From Nitrospira japonica (GTDB lineage Bacteria > Nitrospirota > Thermodesulfovibrionia > UBA6902): a stretch of 64,000 nt of DNA. The position numbers and the translations under genes were made by a program. The DNA is taken from the NCBI GenBank assembly GCA_020723105.1, contig DYJL01000007.1, positions 89,984 to 153,983 on the forward strand. Direction: 5' to 3'. Shown in pieces: positions 34,993 to 43,690 of this stretch. Below the pieces are notes generated by a model. The model was not told where the DNA came from, searched no databases, and was given only the letters and a program-made list of their open reading frames with translations. How positions within the stretch are numbered: position 1 is the first letter of the stretch; every line of letters begins with the position of its first letter.

Positions 34993-35373
34993 ATGGTTAA
35001 GAAAATATTGATAGTTGATGATTCACCTATTGCCAGAAAGATGCTGAAGAGCTGCATACCTAAAGATCAGGGGTTTGAATTCCATGAAGCATGCAATGGC
35101 AGTGAGGGGGTAGAAAAATACAGGAGCGTCTGTCCTGATGTTACCTTCATGGATTTGACAATGCCTGTAATGACAGGTTTTGAAGCGATTGAGGAAATAA
35201 TAAAACACGACAGGAATGCGCTGATTATCGTTGTTACTGCTGACGTGCAGTTGAAGGCTATTAAAACTGTTCTTGATTCAGGCGCTTATATGGTATTGAA
35301 AAAGCCTTTAAAGAAAGAGGATCTCCTTATTGCTCTGTCAAAGGCGCAGGACACGTTACAACAGGTTAAATAA
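34993..35373 (+). CDS. single-domain response regulator, CheY-like
   Basis: A 126-residue receiver: KKILIVDDSPIARKML, phospho-acceptor Asp54 in FMDLTMPVMTG, Thr in VVTAD and Lys in VLKKPLKKEDL, so it is a functional phospho-switch. The start at 34993 matches family N-termini. A TTG 24 bases upstream is an alternative. It is directly followed by a cheC gene (the stop abuts the ATG) and a diguanylate cyclase, and preceded by a sigma-28-like promoter. It is probably the CheY whose phosphate CheC removes, or a stabiliser of CheC. It differs from the two CheY copies of the main che operon. Confidence 0.9.
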   Translation: MVKKILIVDDSPIARKMLKSCIPKDQGFEFHEACNGSEGVEKYRSVCPDVTFMDLTMPVMTGFEAIEEIIKHDRNALIIVVTADVQLKAIKTVLDSGAYMVLKKPLKKEDLLIALSKAQDTLQQVK

Positions 35374-36021
35374 ATGATGGAAACAGACAATAAACAAGTT
35401 CTATCAAGTGAAGAGTTAGAGATACTGCAAGAGATAATGAATATTGCTTTTGGGAAGTCCGCAGCGGATCTGACAGACGTGATAGATACCCATGTAGTTC
35501 TTAATGTTCCATTTATCAATGTAATGCATGTAGCTGCACTGCCTGATTATATCCGCAACTATGTAAAAGATTATGTAAATATCAGTATCGTTGAACAGCG
35601 TTTTTGGGGACGGTTCAGGGGAGACGCCCTTTTGGTATTTTCTTCAGGTTCAGGTAAAGAGTTGATAGGAATGTTGCAGCATGGAGAAGGTATGAGTCTG
35701 GTATCTGATCATATTGAAATATTAGAAAGAGAAACCCTGATGGAAGTTGGCAATATCCTTATTGGCGCCTGTGTCGGCAAAGTAGCAGAGCTGCTTAAGG
35801 ATATCGTTACCTATACGCCTCCAGTGATTGTATTGGAGAGACATTATGAAGATGCATTTTCTGAAAATGACTTTGCCCCTGATCAAACGGCCATTGTCCT
35901 GAAAACAGATTTTAATTTTAGTGAAGGCAATATCAGCGGCTTTTTATTTCTTGTAACAAGCAACGATTCCATTCAATGGCTCAAGGATGCTTTGCAAATT
36001 TTTATAGAACAGTATGAATGA
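35374..36021 (+). CDS. cheC: CheC-type CheY-P phosphatase
   Basis: A 215-residue CheC/CheX/FliY-family protein. Both pseudo-symmetric active-site helices are present: EIMNIAFGKSA with Glu20 and Asn23, and LMEVGNILIGACVGK with Glu124 and Asn127 (the E..N pairs that position water on the CheY phosphate). Two sites favour CheC over CheX (one site). It abuts the cheY-like gene upstream, and its stop overlaps the start of the PAS-GGDEF gene by four bases (ATGA). Since a CheZ domain also exists in this window, the cell seems to own two phosphatase types. Confidence 0.9.
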   Translation: MMETDNKQVLSSEELEILQEIMNIAFGKSAADLTDVIDTHVVLNVPFINVMHVAALPDYIRNYVKDYVNISIVEQRFWGRFRGDALLVFSSGSGKELIGMLQHGEGMSLVSDHIEILERETLMEVGNILIGACVGKVAELLKDIVTYTPPVIVLERHYEDAFSENDFAPDQTAIVLKTDFNFSEGNISGFLFLVTSNDSIQWLKDALQIFIEQYE

Positions 36022-36920
36022 TATTACAGCAGATATTTGACGCAATCAATTTAGGGCTTGTCATTCTTGACAGGGATTTGAAGATTCAGGAATGGAACCG
36101 GTGGATGGAAGTCCACAGCGGTATCGAAGCTGATAAAATAAAAAACTCCTCCATTTTTGATACCTTTCCTCATTTAAACAATCCAAAATTTACAAGAAGC
36201 TGCAAATCGGTATTTACTTTTGGGAACTTCTGTTTTTTTTCGCAAAAACTCCATCACTATCTGTTCCCCTTCAAAACAAAAAGTTTATCCGAAATTAATT
36301 TTGAATATATGCAGCAGAGTTGTGCAATGGGACCTTTGCGAGATGAAAACAACAATATAAAATATCTTTTTATTTATGTTCAGGATATGACAGAGGTTGC
36401 CATATATGAACACAAGCTTGTAGAAATAAACATGAGGGACGGGCTTACCGGTATTTATAACAGAAGATTTCTGGAGATAAAACTGAAGGACGAGTTTAAC
36501 AGATATAAAAGATACGGGGGTGTTTTCAGCATCATTATGTTCGATATAGATTATTTTAAAAAAGTAAATGATACATACGGTCATCAGTGTGGTGATTTTA
36601 TTTTGAAGTCTGTCAGTTCAAGAGCTTCCTCACTCATCAGAAATGTAGATTATCTGGCCCGCTACGGCGGAGAAGAATTTTGCTGTGTGCTTCCCGAGAC
36701 TGGAATTCATGCGGCCCTTGCAGTAGCAGAACGTTTCAGGACAGCCATATTACAGCAGGAAAACAATTTTGACAACAATGTTATAAAAGTCACTATAAGC
36801 CTGGGGGTTGCTGAATTTCAGAAAGATATGGAGTCTGATAGCACGTTACTTAAAAAGGCAGACGAAGCTCTTTATAAGGCTAAAAAGGAAGGGCGCAACA
36901 TGGTTGTTGTAATGCAGTGA
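36018..36920 (+). CDS. PAS-GGDEF diguanylate cyclase
   Basis: A 300-residue cytoplasmic protein. Residues 1-130 form a PAS domain (LQQIFDAINLGLVILDRDL, then EWNRWMEVHSG). Residues 135-300 form a GGDEF domain with RDGLTGIYNRR, FDIDYFKKVNDTYGHQCGD, active-type GGEEF at 217-221 and the RxxD inhibitory site (Arg208, Asp211). It should make cyclic di-GMP in response to a PAS signal. Translational coupling to cheC and cheY implies that this cyclase works with a chemotaxis-type switch, perhaps adjusting motility speed or attachment. Confidence 0.92.
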   Translation: MILQQIFDAINLGLVILDRDLKIQEWNRWMEVHSGIEADKIKNSSIFDTFPHLNNPKFTRSCKSVFTFGNFCFFSQKLHHYLFPFKTKSLSEINFEYMQQSCAMGPLRDENNNIKYLFIYVQDMTEVAIYEHKLVEINMRDGLTGIYNRRFLEIKLKDEFNRYKRYGGVFSIIMFDIDYFKKVNDTYGHQCGDFILKSVSSRASSLIRNVDYLARYGGEEFCCVLPETGIHAALAVAERFRTAILQQENNFDNNVIKVTISLGVAEFQKDMESDSTLLKKADEALYKAKKEGRNMVVVMQ

Positions 36921-37032
36921 CTTGCCGACAGACTTAAGGGGATATGACTATCTTCCATCACCCTCCTGAATTATTTCTTTTGCAAGCCGTCAAAGTGTTG
37001 ACGTTGTTTTTTTTATATGGCAATATAGTAGC

Positions 37033-38427
37033 ATGCAACGCATCCTGATCATTGACGACGAGCCATCTATCAGAGAATTGCTGAAGGATTTTTTCACAGG
37101 CAAAGACTTTGAGGCTGCCACGGCAACAGATGGTGAAGCGGGTCTGGCTTTGCTGAAGGAAGACAAATTCGACCTGTTATTGCTTGATCTTATGATGCCT
37201 GGCATAAACGGCCTCGACGTTTTGCGTGAAATCAATTCTGAAAAACTTGATATCCCCACTATTGTAATTACTGCAAGAAATGACGTACCTTCCGCAGTGG
37301 AGGCGATGAAACTCGGAGCTTTTGACTATAAGACAAAACCCTTTAATCTTGAAGAAATACATCTTTCAGTAAAAAGGGCGCTTGATGTCTCAAAACTTCA
37401 GGAAGAAAATTTCAGGCTCCGGAAAGAACTCAGGAAGAAATTCAGTACCCATAAGATTGTCGGCAATTCCCTGCCTGTTCAGGAAGTTATTAAATTTATA
37501 GAAAAGATAGCTGACACAGACAGCACAGTACTTGTAACTGGAGAGAGCGGCACAGGCAAAGAACTTGTTGCAAAGACAATACACTATAACAGTTCAAGGG
37601 CCCGCAATCCTTTTGTGCCACTGAATTGCGCTGCTATTCCTAAGGATATACTCGAATCCGAACTTTTTGGACATGAAAAAGGCGCTTTTACCGGAGCGAT
37701 AACAACAAGAATAGGCCGCTTTGAACTTGCAAACAATGGCACCCTTTTTCTTGATGAAATCGGAGAACTGGCGCCTTCCCTTCAGGTCAAACTGTTAAGG
37801 ATTCTTCAGGAAAAAGAATTTGAAAGAGTTGGCGGCATTAAGACTATTAAGGTAGATGTCAGGATTGTTGCAGCGACGAACAGGGACCTGGAAAAGGCAG
37901 TGAAAGATGGTACTTTCAGGGAAGATCTCTATTACAGGCTGAATGTAATCCCGTTACATCTGCCACCGCTAAGAAGGATGAGAGAAGATATTCCTTTATT
38001 GGTCGAACATTTTATATCAGAGATGTCAAAGAGGAAGAAAAAAGAGACTCTGACGATTTCAAATGAGGCCCTGAATTGTCTTGTAAATTATAAATGGCCC
38101 GGCAATGTGCGAGAACTGGAAAATCTTATAGAAAGACTCATAATCCTTAAAGAGGGTGATACCATTACTCCGTATGATCTCCCTGAGAGGTTTCTTGAAA
38201 ATCGCCCCATACCAAAAGTTGTTACAAAGGCACAATTGTTATCGTCCGAAGGTGTTGATATGAATTTAGTTCTTGATGAAATAGAGAACAATATGATTAT
38301 TCAGGCACTGGAAATGTCAAAGGGCGTAAAGAGCAAGGCTGCAAGCCTTTTGGGTCTCAACAGAACTACGCTGATTGAGAAAATGAAAAAGAAATCTATA
38401 AGTTCCCACGTAAAAACAGTCGAATAA
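37033..38427 (+). CDS. sigma-54-dependent response regulator (NtrC family)
   Basis: A 464-residue activator: receiver (1-120) with Asp52 in LLLDLMMPGING, AAA+ domain (about 145-375) with Walker A GESGTGKE at 170-177 and the sigma-54 contact loop GAFTGA at 217-222, then a Fis-type helix-turn-helix near the end (KSKAASLLGLNRTTLIEKM). It stands just upstream of the flagellar regulatory genes and a sigma-54 promoter, so it may be the FlrA-like first-tier activator, but it has a full receiver and no adjacent kinase. One of two such activators in the window. Confidence 0.93.
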   Translation: MQRILIIDDEPSIRELLKDFFTGKDFEAATATDGEAGLALLKEDKFDLLLLDLMMPGINGLDVLREINSEKLDIPTIVITARNDVPSAVEAMKLGAFDYKTKPFNLEEIHLSVKRALDVSKLQEENFRLRKELRKKFSTHKIVGNSLPVQEVIKFIEKIADTDSTVLVTGESGTGKELVAKTIHYNSSRARNPFVPLNCAAIPKDILESELFGHEKGAFTGAITTRIGRFELANNGTLFLDEIGELAPSLQVKLLRILQEKEFERVGGIKTIKVDVRIVAATNRDLEKAVKDGTFREDLYYRLNVIPLHLPPLRRMREDIPLLVEHFISEMSKRKKKETLTISNEALNCLVNYKWPGNVRELENLIERLIILKEGDTITPYDLPERFLENRPIPKVVTKAQLLSSEGVDMNLVLDEIENNMIIQALEMSKGVKSKAASLLGLNRTTLIEKMKKKSISSHVKTVE

Positions 38428-38449
38428 TTAAATCCCTCCGCTTACCTGC

Positions 38450-38518
38450 ATCATTCATAAATTTTGCAGCAGGTGCAGAAAACACATTGACAGGTCTGGC
38501 AATGTGTTTGTGAATGAT
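38450..38518 (+). other. nested inverted repeats between two regulator genes
   Basis: ATCATTCA (38450-38457) pairs with TGAATGAT (38511-38518) and encloses a perfect ten-pair hairpin AAACACATTG / CAATGTGTTT (38480-38489 with 38500-38509). The remaining interior TTTTGCA...TGCAGAAAA is weakly palindromic. No T-tract follows, so this is not a classical terminator. It could end the upstream transcript, be a binding site, or be a structured RNA. It lies about 80 bases before the sigma-54 promoter. Confidence 0.5.
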
Positions 38519-38596
38519 ATGGATTAAGCACTTCAAACCGTCATATTAATGACATCCTGTTCTTCCTGAAAGTCATAAAAAACCAGCACTTTGATT

Positions 38597-38612
38597 TGGC
38601 ATATTAATTGCT
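38597..38612 (+). promoter_or_regulatory. sigma-54 promoter of the AMIN/TPR-flrB-flrC operon
   Basis: TGGCAT, five bases, TTGCT: the invariant GG and GC are spaced as in the consensus TGGCAC-N5-TTGC(A/T). The predicted transcription start is 38623, only two bases before the GTG start codon of the next gene, implying an essentially leaderless message or a later start. Confidence 0.7.
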
Positions 38613-38624
38613 CTTAATAACGGC

Positions 38625-40970
38625 GTGAATATTCTGTTTGTAGTAAGTGCTTCGTTATTTCTGGTTTGTTTTTATAACCCGCATATCTCAATGGCTGCGC
38701 CTCAGCATGACGGGACGCCCCCCATGCAGGTAAGAGCCAGCAAGCATTCTGATTTTCTGAGAATAGTTCTTGAAGGCCCTGACGCTCTGATATCCAATGG
38801 GAAAGTGGCCCGTGAAGGGGAAAATATTGTTGTTAAATTTTCAGATGCAGATTTTGTGTTAATGCAGAAGAAACTGCTTATACCGTATAAGAAAAATAAT
38901 AACGCAATAATATTTTCAGTAAACGATATAGGTATTTTGAAGGTTTTTACTCTTAAAGAACCGAGCCGCCTTGTCATTGATGCATTTAAGGGGGTAACTG
39001 CAGCCAAGCCAGTTAAAAAAGACAGCAACGCTGGTAAAAACAAGATCAGCACATCAGTATCTTTTTTCAGTACGGACGCTGAGGCCTCTACCATTCAGGA
39101 AAAACATAATGCGGACCGCCCTGTTTCAGAACAAAATCATAATCAGGAGAGTGCAGCAATTGCTAATGATGACAGAGCTGACGAGAGCAGTTTTATTCCT
39201 GAGAAATTCAAGAAAACATGGACCCTTCTGAAAAAAGAAAATAATCTGCATAAGGTAATGGCAGAGCTTTCAGCAAACAAACCTTCCGATGTTGAGTCTC
39301 TTGCTGTTTATCATTTTATCTATGGTGAAGCCTTGAGTGCTATGAAGCGGCATCTTGAAGCCATAGAACAACTGCGTCTGGCATATATATATGCATCTGA
39401 TGAAAAGCTGAAAGAAATATCGCTTGTCAGAAGGGCTGAGGAGTATGTAGCACTTGGTTTTATATATGAAGCAGAGAGCAATTACTCTGTTTTTATAAAA
39501 GACTATCCGTCATCAAAATATCTTGAGAAGGCGCACTTGGGGATGGCTGATTGTTTATCAGAGACCGGATATTATGATGAAGCAGTAGAACACTACGAAA
39601 AAGCGGGCCAGAGCCCCGAAGTTATGTTTCATCTGGCCAATGCATTGCAGCAACTTGAAAATATTGATGAAGCCCGGAAGGTATATATGGATGCTCTGCA
39701 GGCTGATAAAACTTATCCCCAAAGATCTCCAGAAACGCTTTATCTTATGGGTGAGAATCTGAGGATGTCCGGTAAACTCACCGAGGCAAAAGAATTTTTA
39801 TCGTCTGTCAATAACAGCCCTTACAAAGATAATGCCAGTATCAGTCTCGGCCTTATAGCAATGGAGGAATCTGACAATGAAGAGGCTATAAAATATTTTC
39901 GCTCTGCAACCTCTTCAAAAAATATGAAAGTAAAAATTAAAGCCTTATTCGATCTTTCATTGGCCTTTCTTAAAAGCGGCAGGCTGAAGGAGTCCACTGC
40001 AACTCTTGAAGAAGTGAGAAAGAATTATCCCGATTCTTCCATGTATGATGAGGCACTGCTGGTGCTCTCCAAACTTTATAAACACGAGGGCCGCATAAAA
40101 GAATCTGTTTCTCTGCTAAAAGAACTTGTTTATGGGAGTTATCCTCCCAAGGATGTCTTCAGTGAAATTGAAACTCTTTTAGTTGAAGTAAGCGGGAAAA
40201 CAGGCGCTGGTGCAGATGGAGGATTGGATTTCACAACTTTATGGAAAGAATTTGGACAATGGATGCTGGATGCAACAAGAGGGGAGTTTTTGCTGAAAAT
40301 GGCAACAAATCTTAAACCTGAGGGGCAACCATTCCTTCAGTTAAGTTCATGGCTTGTGGAGAATACCTCCGGGAATGTAAGGCTGACTGCAGCGTTTAAC
40401 CTGGCAGATTATTATGCAGGACTGGAAGAGATTCAGCTTGCAGAGAAATATCTTGCAGTTGTGAAAGAAACGGGCAAAGAATTAAAAGCCAGGCAGTCAA
40501 GTGACGCTGTCCTGAGGATTGAAGCCAGGATAAATCAAATCAGTAAAAACACAGAGGCTGCGTTAAAGAATGTTATGTCCCTTAAGGAATTTGAAACAGG
40601 AGATTATAAGCTGCTCGGAAAAATAATATCTGACCTGAAACAATCCGGCTCAGGCAATATAAAACAGGCGCTGGCTTATTATGAAAAAATGATAAATAAA
40701 GTTGAGGGAGAAAATGAAGATTATATCAGACTGGCGGATTTTCTTTATAACACTGATGAAGAAAGGGCCCTTAAATATTACCGGATTGTTTATGAAAAAA
40801 ATCCAAAGGATGAATGGACCATATACAGGATTGGCCTTATAGTTGATATGCCTGAGACCGGCAAGATGTTAAGCCAGTTGGAAAAAGGCGATAATCTGTT
40901 GAGCCGTATTGCAAGAACGAAGCTTATGGAGATCAATCTCTTAAATAAAATAAACGAGGTATATCAATAA
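38625..40970 (+). CDS. exported AMIN-like and tetratricopeptide repeat protein of the flagellar regulatory operon
   Basis: A 781-residue protein with an N-terminal hydrophobic segment (about 3-18, ending SMAAP), so probably periplasmic. Residues about 28-120 resemble an AMIN domain (MQVRASKHSDFLRIVLEG ... PSRLVIDAF), known to bind peptidoglycan. A Lys/Ser-rich linker and at least ten TPR-like helix pairs follow (for example DYPSSKYLEKAHLGMADCLS and GYYDEAVEHYEKAG). Similar long TPR proteins sit beside flagellar two-component genes in deltaproteobacteria and Nitrospirota, where the role is unclear. GTG start, two bases after the predicted sigma-54 start site. The next gene begins immediately after the stop. 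Confidence 0.8.
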   Translation: MNILFVVSASLFLVCFYNPHISMAAPQHDGTPPMQVRASKHSDFLRIVLEGPDALISNGKVAREGENIVVKFSDADFVLMQKKLLIPYKKNNNAIIFSVNDIGILKVFTLKEPSRLVIDAFKGVTAAKPVKKDSNAGKNKISTSVSFFSTDAEASTIQEKHNADRPVSEQNHNQESAAIANDDRADESSFIPEKFKKTWTLLKKENNLHKVMAELSANKPSDVESLAVYHFIYGEALSAMKRHLEAIEQLRLAYIYASDEKLKEISLVRRAEEYVALGFIYEAESNYSVFIKDYPSSKYLEKAHLGMADCLSETGYYDEAVEHYEKAGQSPEVMFHLANALQQLENIDEARKVYMDALQADKTYPQRSPETLYLMGENLRMSGKLTEAKEFLSSVNNSPYKDNASISLGLIAMEESDNEEAIKYFRSATSSKNMKVKIKALFDLSLAFLKSGRLKESTATLEEVRKNYPDSSMYDEALLVLSKLYKHEGRIKESVSLLKELVYGSYPPKDVFSEIETLLVEVSGKTGAGADGGLDFTTLWKEFGQWMLDATRGEFLLKMATNLKPEGQPFLQLSSWLVENTSGNVRLTAAFNLADYYAGLEEIQLAEKYLAVVKETGKELKARQSSDAVLRIEARINQISKNTEAALKNVMSLKEFETGDYKLLGKIISDLKQSGSGNIKQALAYYEKMINKVEGENEDYIRLADFLYNTDEERALKYYRIVYEKNPKDEWTIYRIGLIVDMPETGKMLSQLEKGDNLLSRIARTKLMEINLLNKINEVYQ

Positions 40971-41831
40971 TTGGACCAGACCGTCAGGCTGAATGAAGCA
41001 TTTAACAGTTTTACGCAGGCCTCAAAAAGCCTCGAGACATATTATGCAAAGCTGAGAGAGAAGGTCCAGTATCTTACAGAGGAACTGGAGAAGAAGAACG
41101 CTCAGCTTAGCGAATTTGAAAAACAGAATGAGCGGAATTCCAGGCTGATAGCAATGGGAGAAATGGCTGCAAAAATTGTCCATGAAATCAGAAGTCCTTT
41201 ATGCAGCATAGAACTCTTTTCCACCATGCTTTCAAAGGACCTCGAAGGTACAGCTCATGCCGAAATGTCCAGGGGTATTTCAACCGGCATACAGAGCCTC
41301 AACAACATCCTTACAAATATGCTGTTGTTTGCCAGAAATCAGAAACCCTCTTTCCGGGAGGTAAGGCTTGCTGCAGTTGTTGAGGAATCAATAAAAATGC
41401 TGAGTCCTCTTGCAGAAATCAGGGGGGTCAATGTTGTAACGAATTTGACGAACGACGTTACAGATGGAGATGCGGAATTATCAAAACAGGTTTTTATGAA
41501 TATATTTCTTAATGCAATCCAGGCTATGCCTGACGGAGGGAGACTGGAAGTTTCAATGCAGTCAGATGATGAATTCATAACCGTAGCAGTCACAGACGAA
41601 GGGGAGGGTATCAACCCTGAAAACTTAGAAAAAATATTCGATCCTTTTTTCAGCACAAAAGACAAAGGTACCGGGCTGGGACTTACAATTGCTTACAAAA
41701 TAATGCAGTGCCACAATGGTTTTATAAAGGCCTTTAAAAACGCTGATAAAGGAAGCATCTTTTATCTTTATTTTCCAAAAAATAAAAATGCAGTCAGCAG
41801 AAAAGAGGATGTATTATGCATGAACAGATAA
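40971..41831 (+). CDS. soluble sensor histidine kinase, FlrB/FleS-like
   Basis: A 286-residue cytoplasmic kinase without membrane helices. Residues 10-60 form a coiled coil. The phospho-accepting His71 lies in KIVHEIRSPLCSIELF, and the HATPase domain has NIFLNAIQAMPDGG, VTDEGEGI, FDPFFSTKDKGTGLGLTI. The TTG start lies directly after the upstream TAA. Its end overlaps flrC-like gene by 16 bases. Such kinases phosphorylate the paired NtrC-type regulator when flagellar assembly reaches a checkpoint. No PAS domain is obvious. Confidence 0.88.
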   Translation: MDQTVRLNEAFNSFTQASKSLETYYAKLREKVQYLTEELEKKNAQLSEFEKQNERNSRLIAMGEMAAKIVHEIRSPLCSIELFSTMLSKDLEGTAHAEMSRGISTGIQSLNNILTNMLLFARNQKPSFREVRLAAVVEESIKMLSPLAEIRGVNVVTNLTNDVTDGDAELSKQVFMNIFLNAIQAMPDGGRLEVSMQSDDEFITVAVTDEGEGINPENLEKIFDPFFSTKDKGTGLGLTIAYKIMQCHNGFIKAFKNADKGSIFYLYFPKNKNAVSRKEDVLCMNR

Positions 41832-43123
41832 AAACAATACTTGTCGTAGATGATGATACACAACTAAGGGCAGCCTTAAAAGAGGCCATCACCAGGATTG
41901 GTTATTCCGTTCTGCTTGCCGAAGACCCTGTTGATGCGCTGAAGAAACTCGAAGACACCCCTGTAGCCATGATTGTAACAGATATGAAAATGCCCAGAAT
42001 GGACGGCGTTGCATTTATAAAAGAGGCGCGTAAAAGGGTTGGCAACCTGCCGATTCTTGTTATAACAGGTTTTGCGACAATTGAGAATGCTGTTAATGCC
42101 ATGAAAGAAGGGGCCTGTGATTATCTGATGAAGCCGTTTTCCTTTGATGCTTTAATGAAGGCCATTGAATACATTATGTCTGGTTTTTCATATGCTCATG
42201 AAGAAGTATTAACCAATAATGAGACTATGAAGAACCTGATACAGCTTGCGCGGAGTGTAGCTTTGAGTGATATGACGGTGCTTATTCTTGGCGAGAGCGG
42301 TACAGGAAAAGAATTGTTTGCCAGGTACATTCACAAGACCAGTCACCGGGGCAAGAAACAGTTTATTGCAGTCAACTGCGCGGCTATTCCTGACAACCTT
42401 CTTGAATCCGAACTTTTTGGCTATGAAAAAGGCGCTTTTACAGGTGCAATGGAGAGGAAGATCGGCAAGTTTGAGCTGGCTCATGGAGGGACCATTCTTC
42501 TTGATGAAATAGGAGAGATGTCGGCTACATTACAGGCAAAATTATTAAGGGTGCTGCAGGAGAGAGAGATTGACCGGATAGGGGGCAAACAACCTGTGCC
42601 TGTTGATGTAAGAATAATTGCTACTACCAACAGGGACCTCAAGAAAGAAATAAATGAAGGGAAATTCAGAGAGGACCTTTATTACAGATTAAGCGCTTTT
42701 CCTATTTCTCTGCCTCCGTTAAGAGAGAGAACAGAAGATATCCCGTTACTATCGGAGCATTTTGTAAAAAAATTCGCTGCACAACTGAATAAAAGTATCG
42801 CTGGTTTTACTAAAGAGGCAGAGGAGCTGCTTGTAACGAGGTCCTGGAAAGGGAATATCCGGGAACTTGAGAATGCAATTCAGAGGTCCGTCCTCATCGC
42901 CAAGACTGATCTTATAAATACAGATGATTTTATGTTTGAAGGAGCTCCTGAGCAGGGCGGTCCTAATAACGGAAGCTTGAAGGAGATGGAAATGGGCCTG
43001 ATACTTAAGACACTGGAGGAGGCAAATGGCAATAAGACCAGGGCCGCAAAAGTGCTTGGTGTGAGCGTCAGAACAATCAGGAACAAACTTTATGAATACG
43101 GGAAAAATTTTCCCACAGTGTGA
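41816..43123 (+). CDS. sigma-54-dependent flagellar response regulator, FlrC/FleR-like
   Basis: A 435-residue activator: receiver with Asp56 in IVTDMKMPRMDG, AAA+ domain with Walker A GESGTGKE and GAFTGA at 206-211, and a Fis-type C-terminal helix-turn-helix (NKTRAAKVLGVSVRTIRNKL). It overlaps its kinase gene by 16 bases and lies immediately before the flgB operon, whose promoter has sigma-54 character. This fits the second-tier activator of rod, basal-body and hook genes. The assignment to FlrC rests on position and pairing. Confidence 0.9.
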   Translation: MHEQIKTILVVDDDTQLRAALKEAITRIGYSVLLAEDPVDALKKLEDTPVAMIVTDMKMPRMDGVAFIKEARKRVGNLPILVITGFATIENAVNAMKEGACDYLMKPFSFDALMKAIEYIMSGFSYAHEEVLTNNETMKNLIQLARSVALSDMTVLILGESGTGKELFARYIHKTSHRGKKQFIAVNCAAIPDNLLESELFGYEKGAFTGAMERKIGKFELAHGGTILLDEIGEMSATLQAKLLRVLQEREIDRIGGKQPVPVDVRIIATTNRDLKKEINEGKFREDLYYRLSAFPISLPPLRERTEDIPLLSEHFVKKFAAQLNKSIAGFTKEAEELLVTRSWKGNIRELENAIQRSVLIAKTDLINTDDFMFEGAPEQGGPNNGSLKEMEMGLILKTLEEANGNKTRAAKVLGVSVRTIRNKLYEYGKNFPTV

Positions 43124-43250
43124 AAAAATTGACGGAGGCGGGTTAACGGGGTCAAAGAAGCGATGAAGTCAGGCAGTGAAGATAGTGCAACATGTATGAA
43201 AAGTGCTGTTTTTTATGCTACTTACTCTATTACAGCATGTCTCCATCGCT

Positions 43251-43266
43251 TGGCATGATTCTTGTA
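43251..43266 (+). promoter_or_regulatory. sigma-54 promoter of the flgB operon
   Basis: TGGCAT, five bases, TTGTA, with one deviation (T for C in the -12 GC). Predicted start 43277, giving a 15-base leader that contains AGGAG before flgB ATG at 43292. The gap behind the FlrC-like gene (43124-43250) shows no other feature. Confidence 0.6.
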
Positions 43267-43291
43267 ACATATATGAATTTAGGAGATAGCA

Positions 43292-43663
43292 ATGGACAAA
43301 GGGTTTAAAGTTCTTGAAAAAATAGTACAGGCTGCAAATATAAGGCAGAAAGTAATCGCCTCCAATATTGCCAATGCAGATACGCCCGGATATAAGGCTA
43401 AAGATGTAAAGTTCAATAATCTGCTCGGCAAGCAGATGAAGCTTTTGACGACAGACCCTAAACACACAGGCGGAGGGAGTGCAGATAATCTCAGCAGTAA
43501 AACAGAGGTTGAAAAAAATCTGTCCTGGGAGGACCGTAATAACGTAGAACTCAATGTTGAGATGGCGCATATGACAGAAAATGCCCTTCTTCATGATACT
43601 GCGGTTACGATCCTGGGAACAAAAATAAAAATGTATAAAAACGCTATAAGCGTTAGAAGGTGA
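43292..43663 (+). CDS. flgB: flagellar basal-body rod protein FlgB
   Basis: Proximal rod subunit exported by the flagellar type III system. The 123-residue protein has the rod-family N-terminal motif ASNIANADTPGYKAKDVKF and the C-terminal helix with MTENALLHDTAVTILGTKIKMYKNAI. AGGAG is well placed upstream. It is the first gene of a twelve-gene flagellar operon running to 53311 and sits behind a sigma-54-type promoter. Confidence 0.95.
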   Translation: MDKGFKVLEKIVQAANIRQKVIASNIANADTPGYKAKDVKFNNLLGKQMKLLTTDPKHTGGGSADNLSSKTEVEKNLSWEDRNNVELNVEMAHMTENALLHDTAVTILGTKIKMYKNAISVRR

Positions 43664-43690
43664 TGCAGTAAAGGCGTGAAGGGAGGTTAG

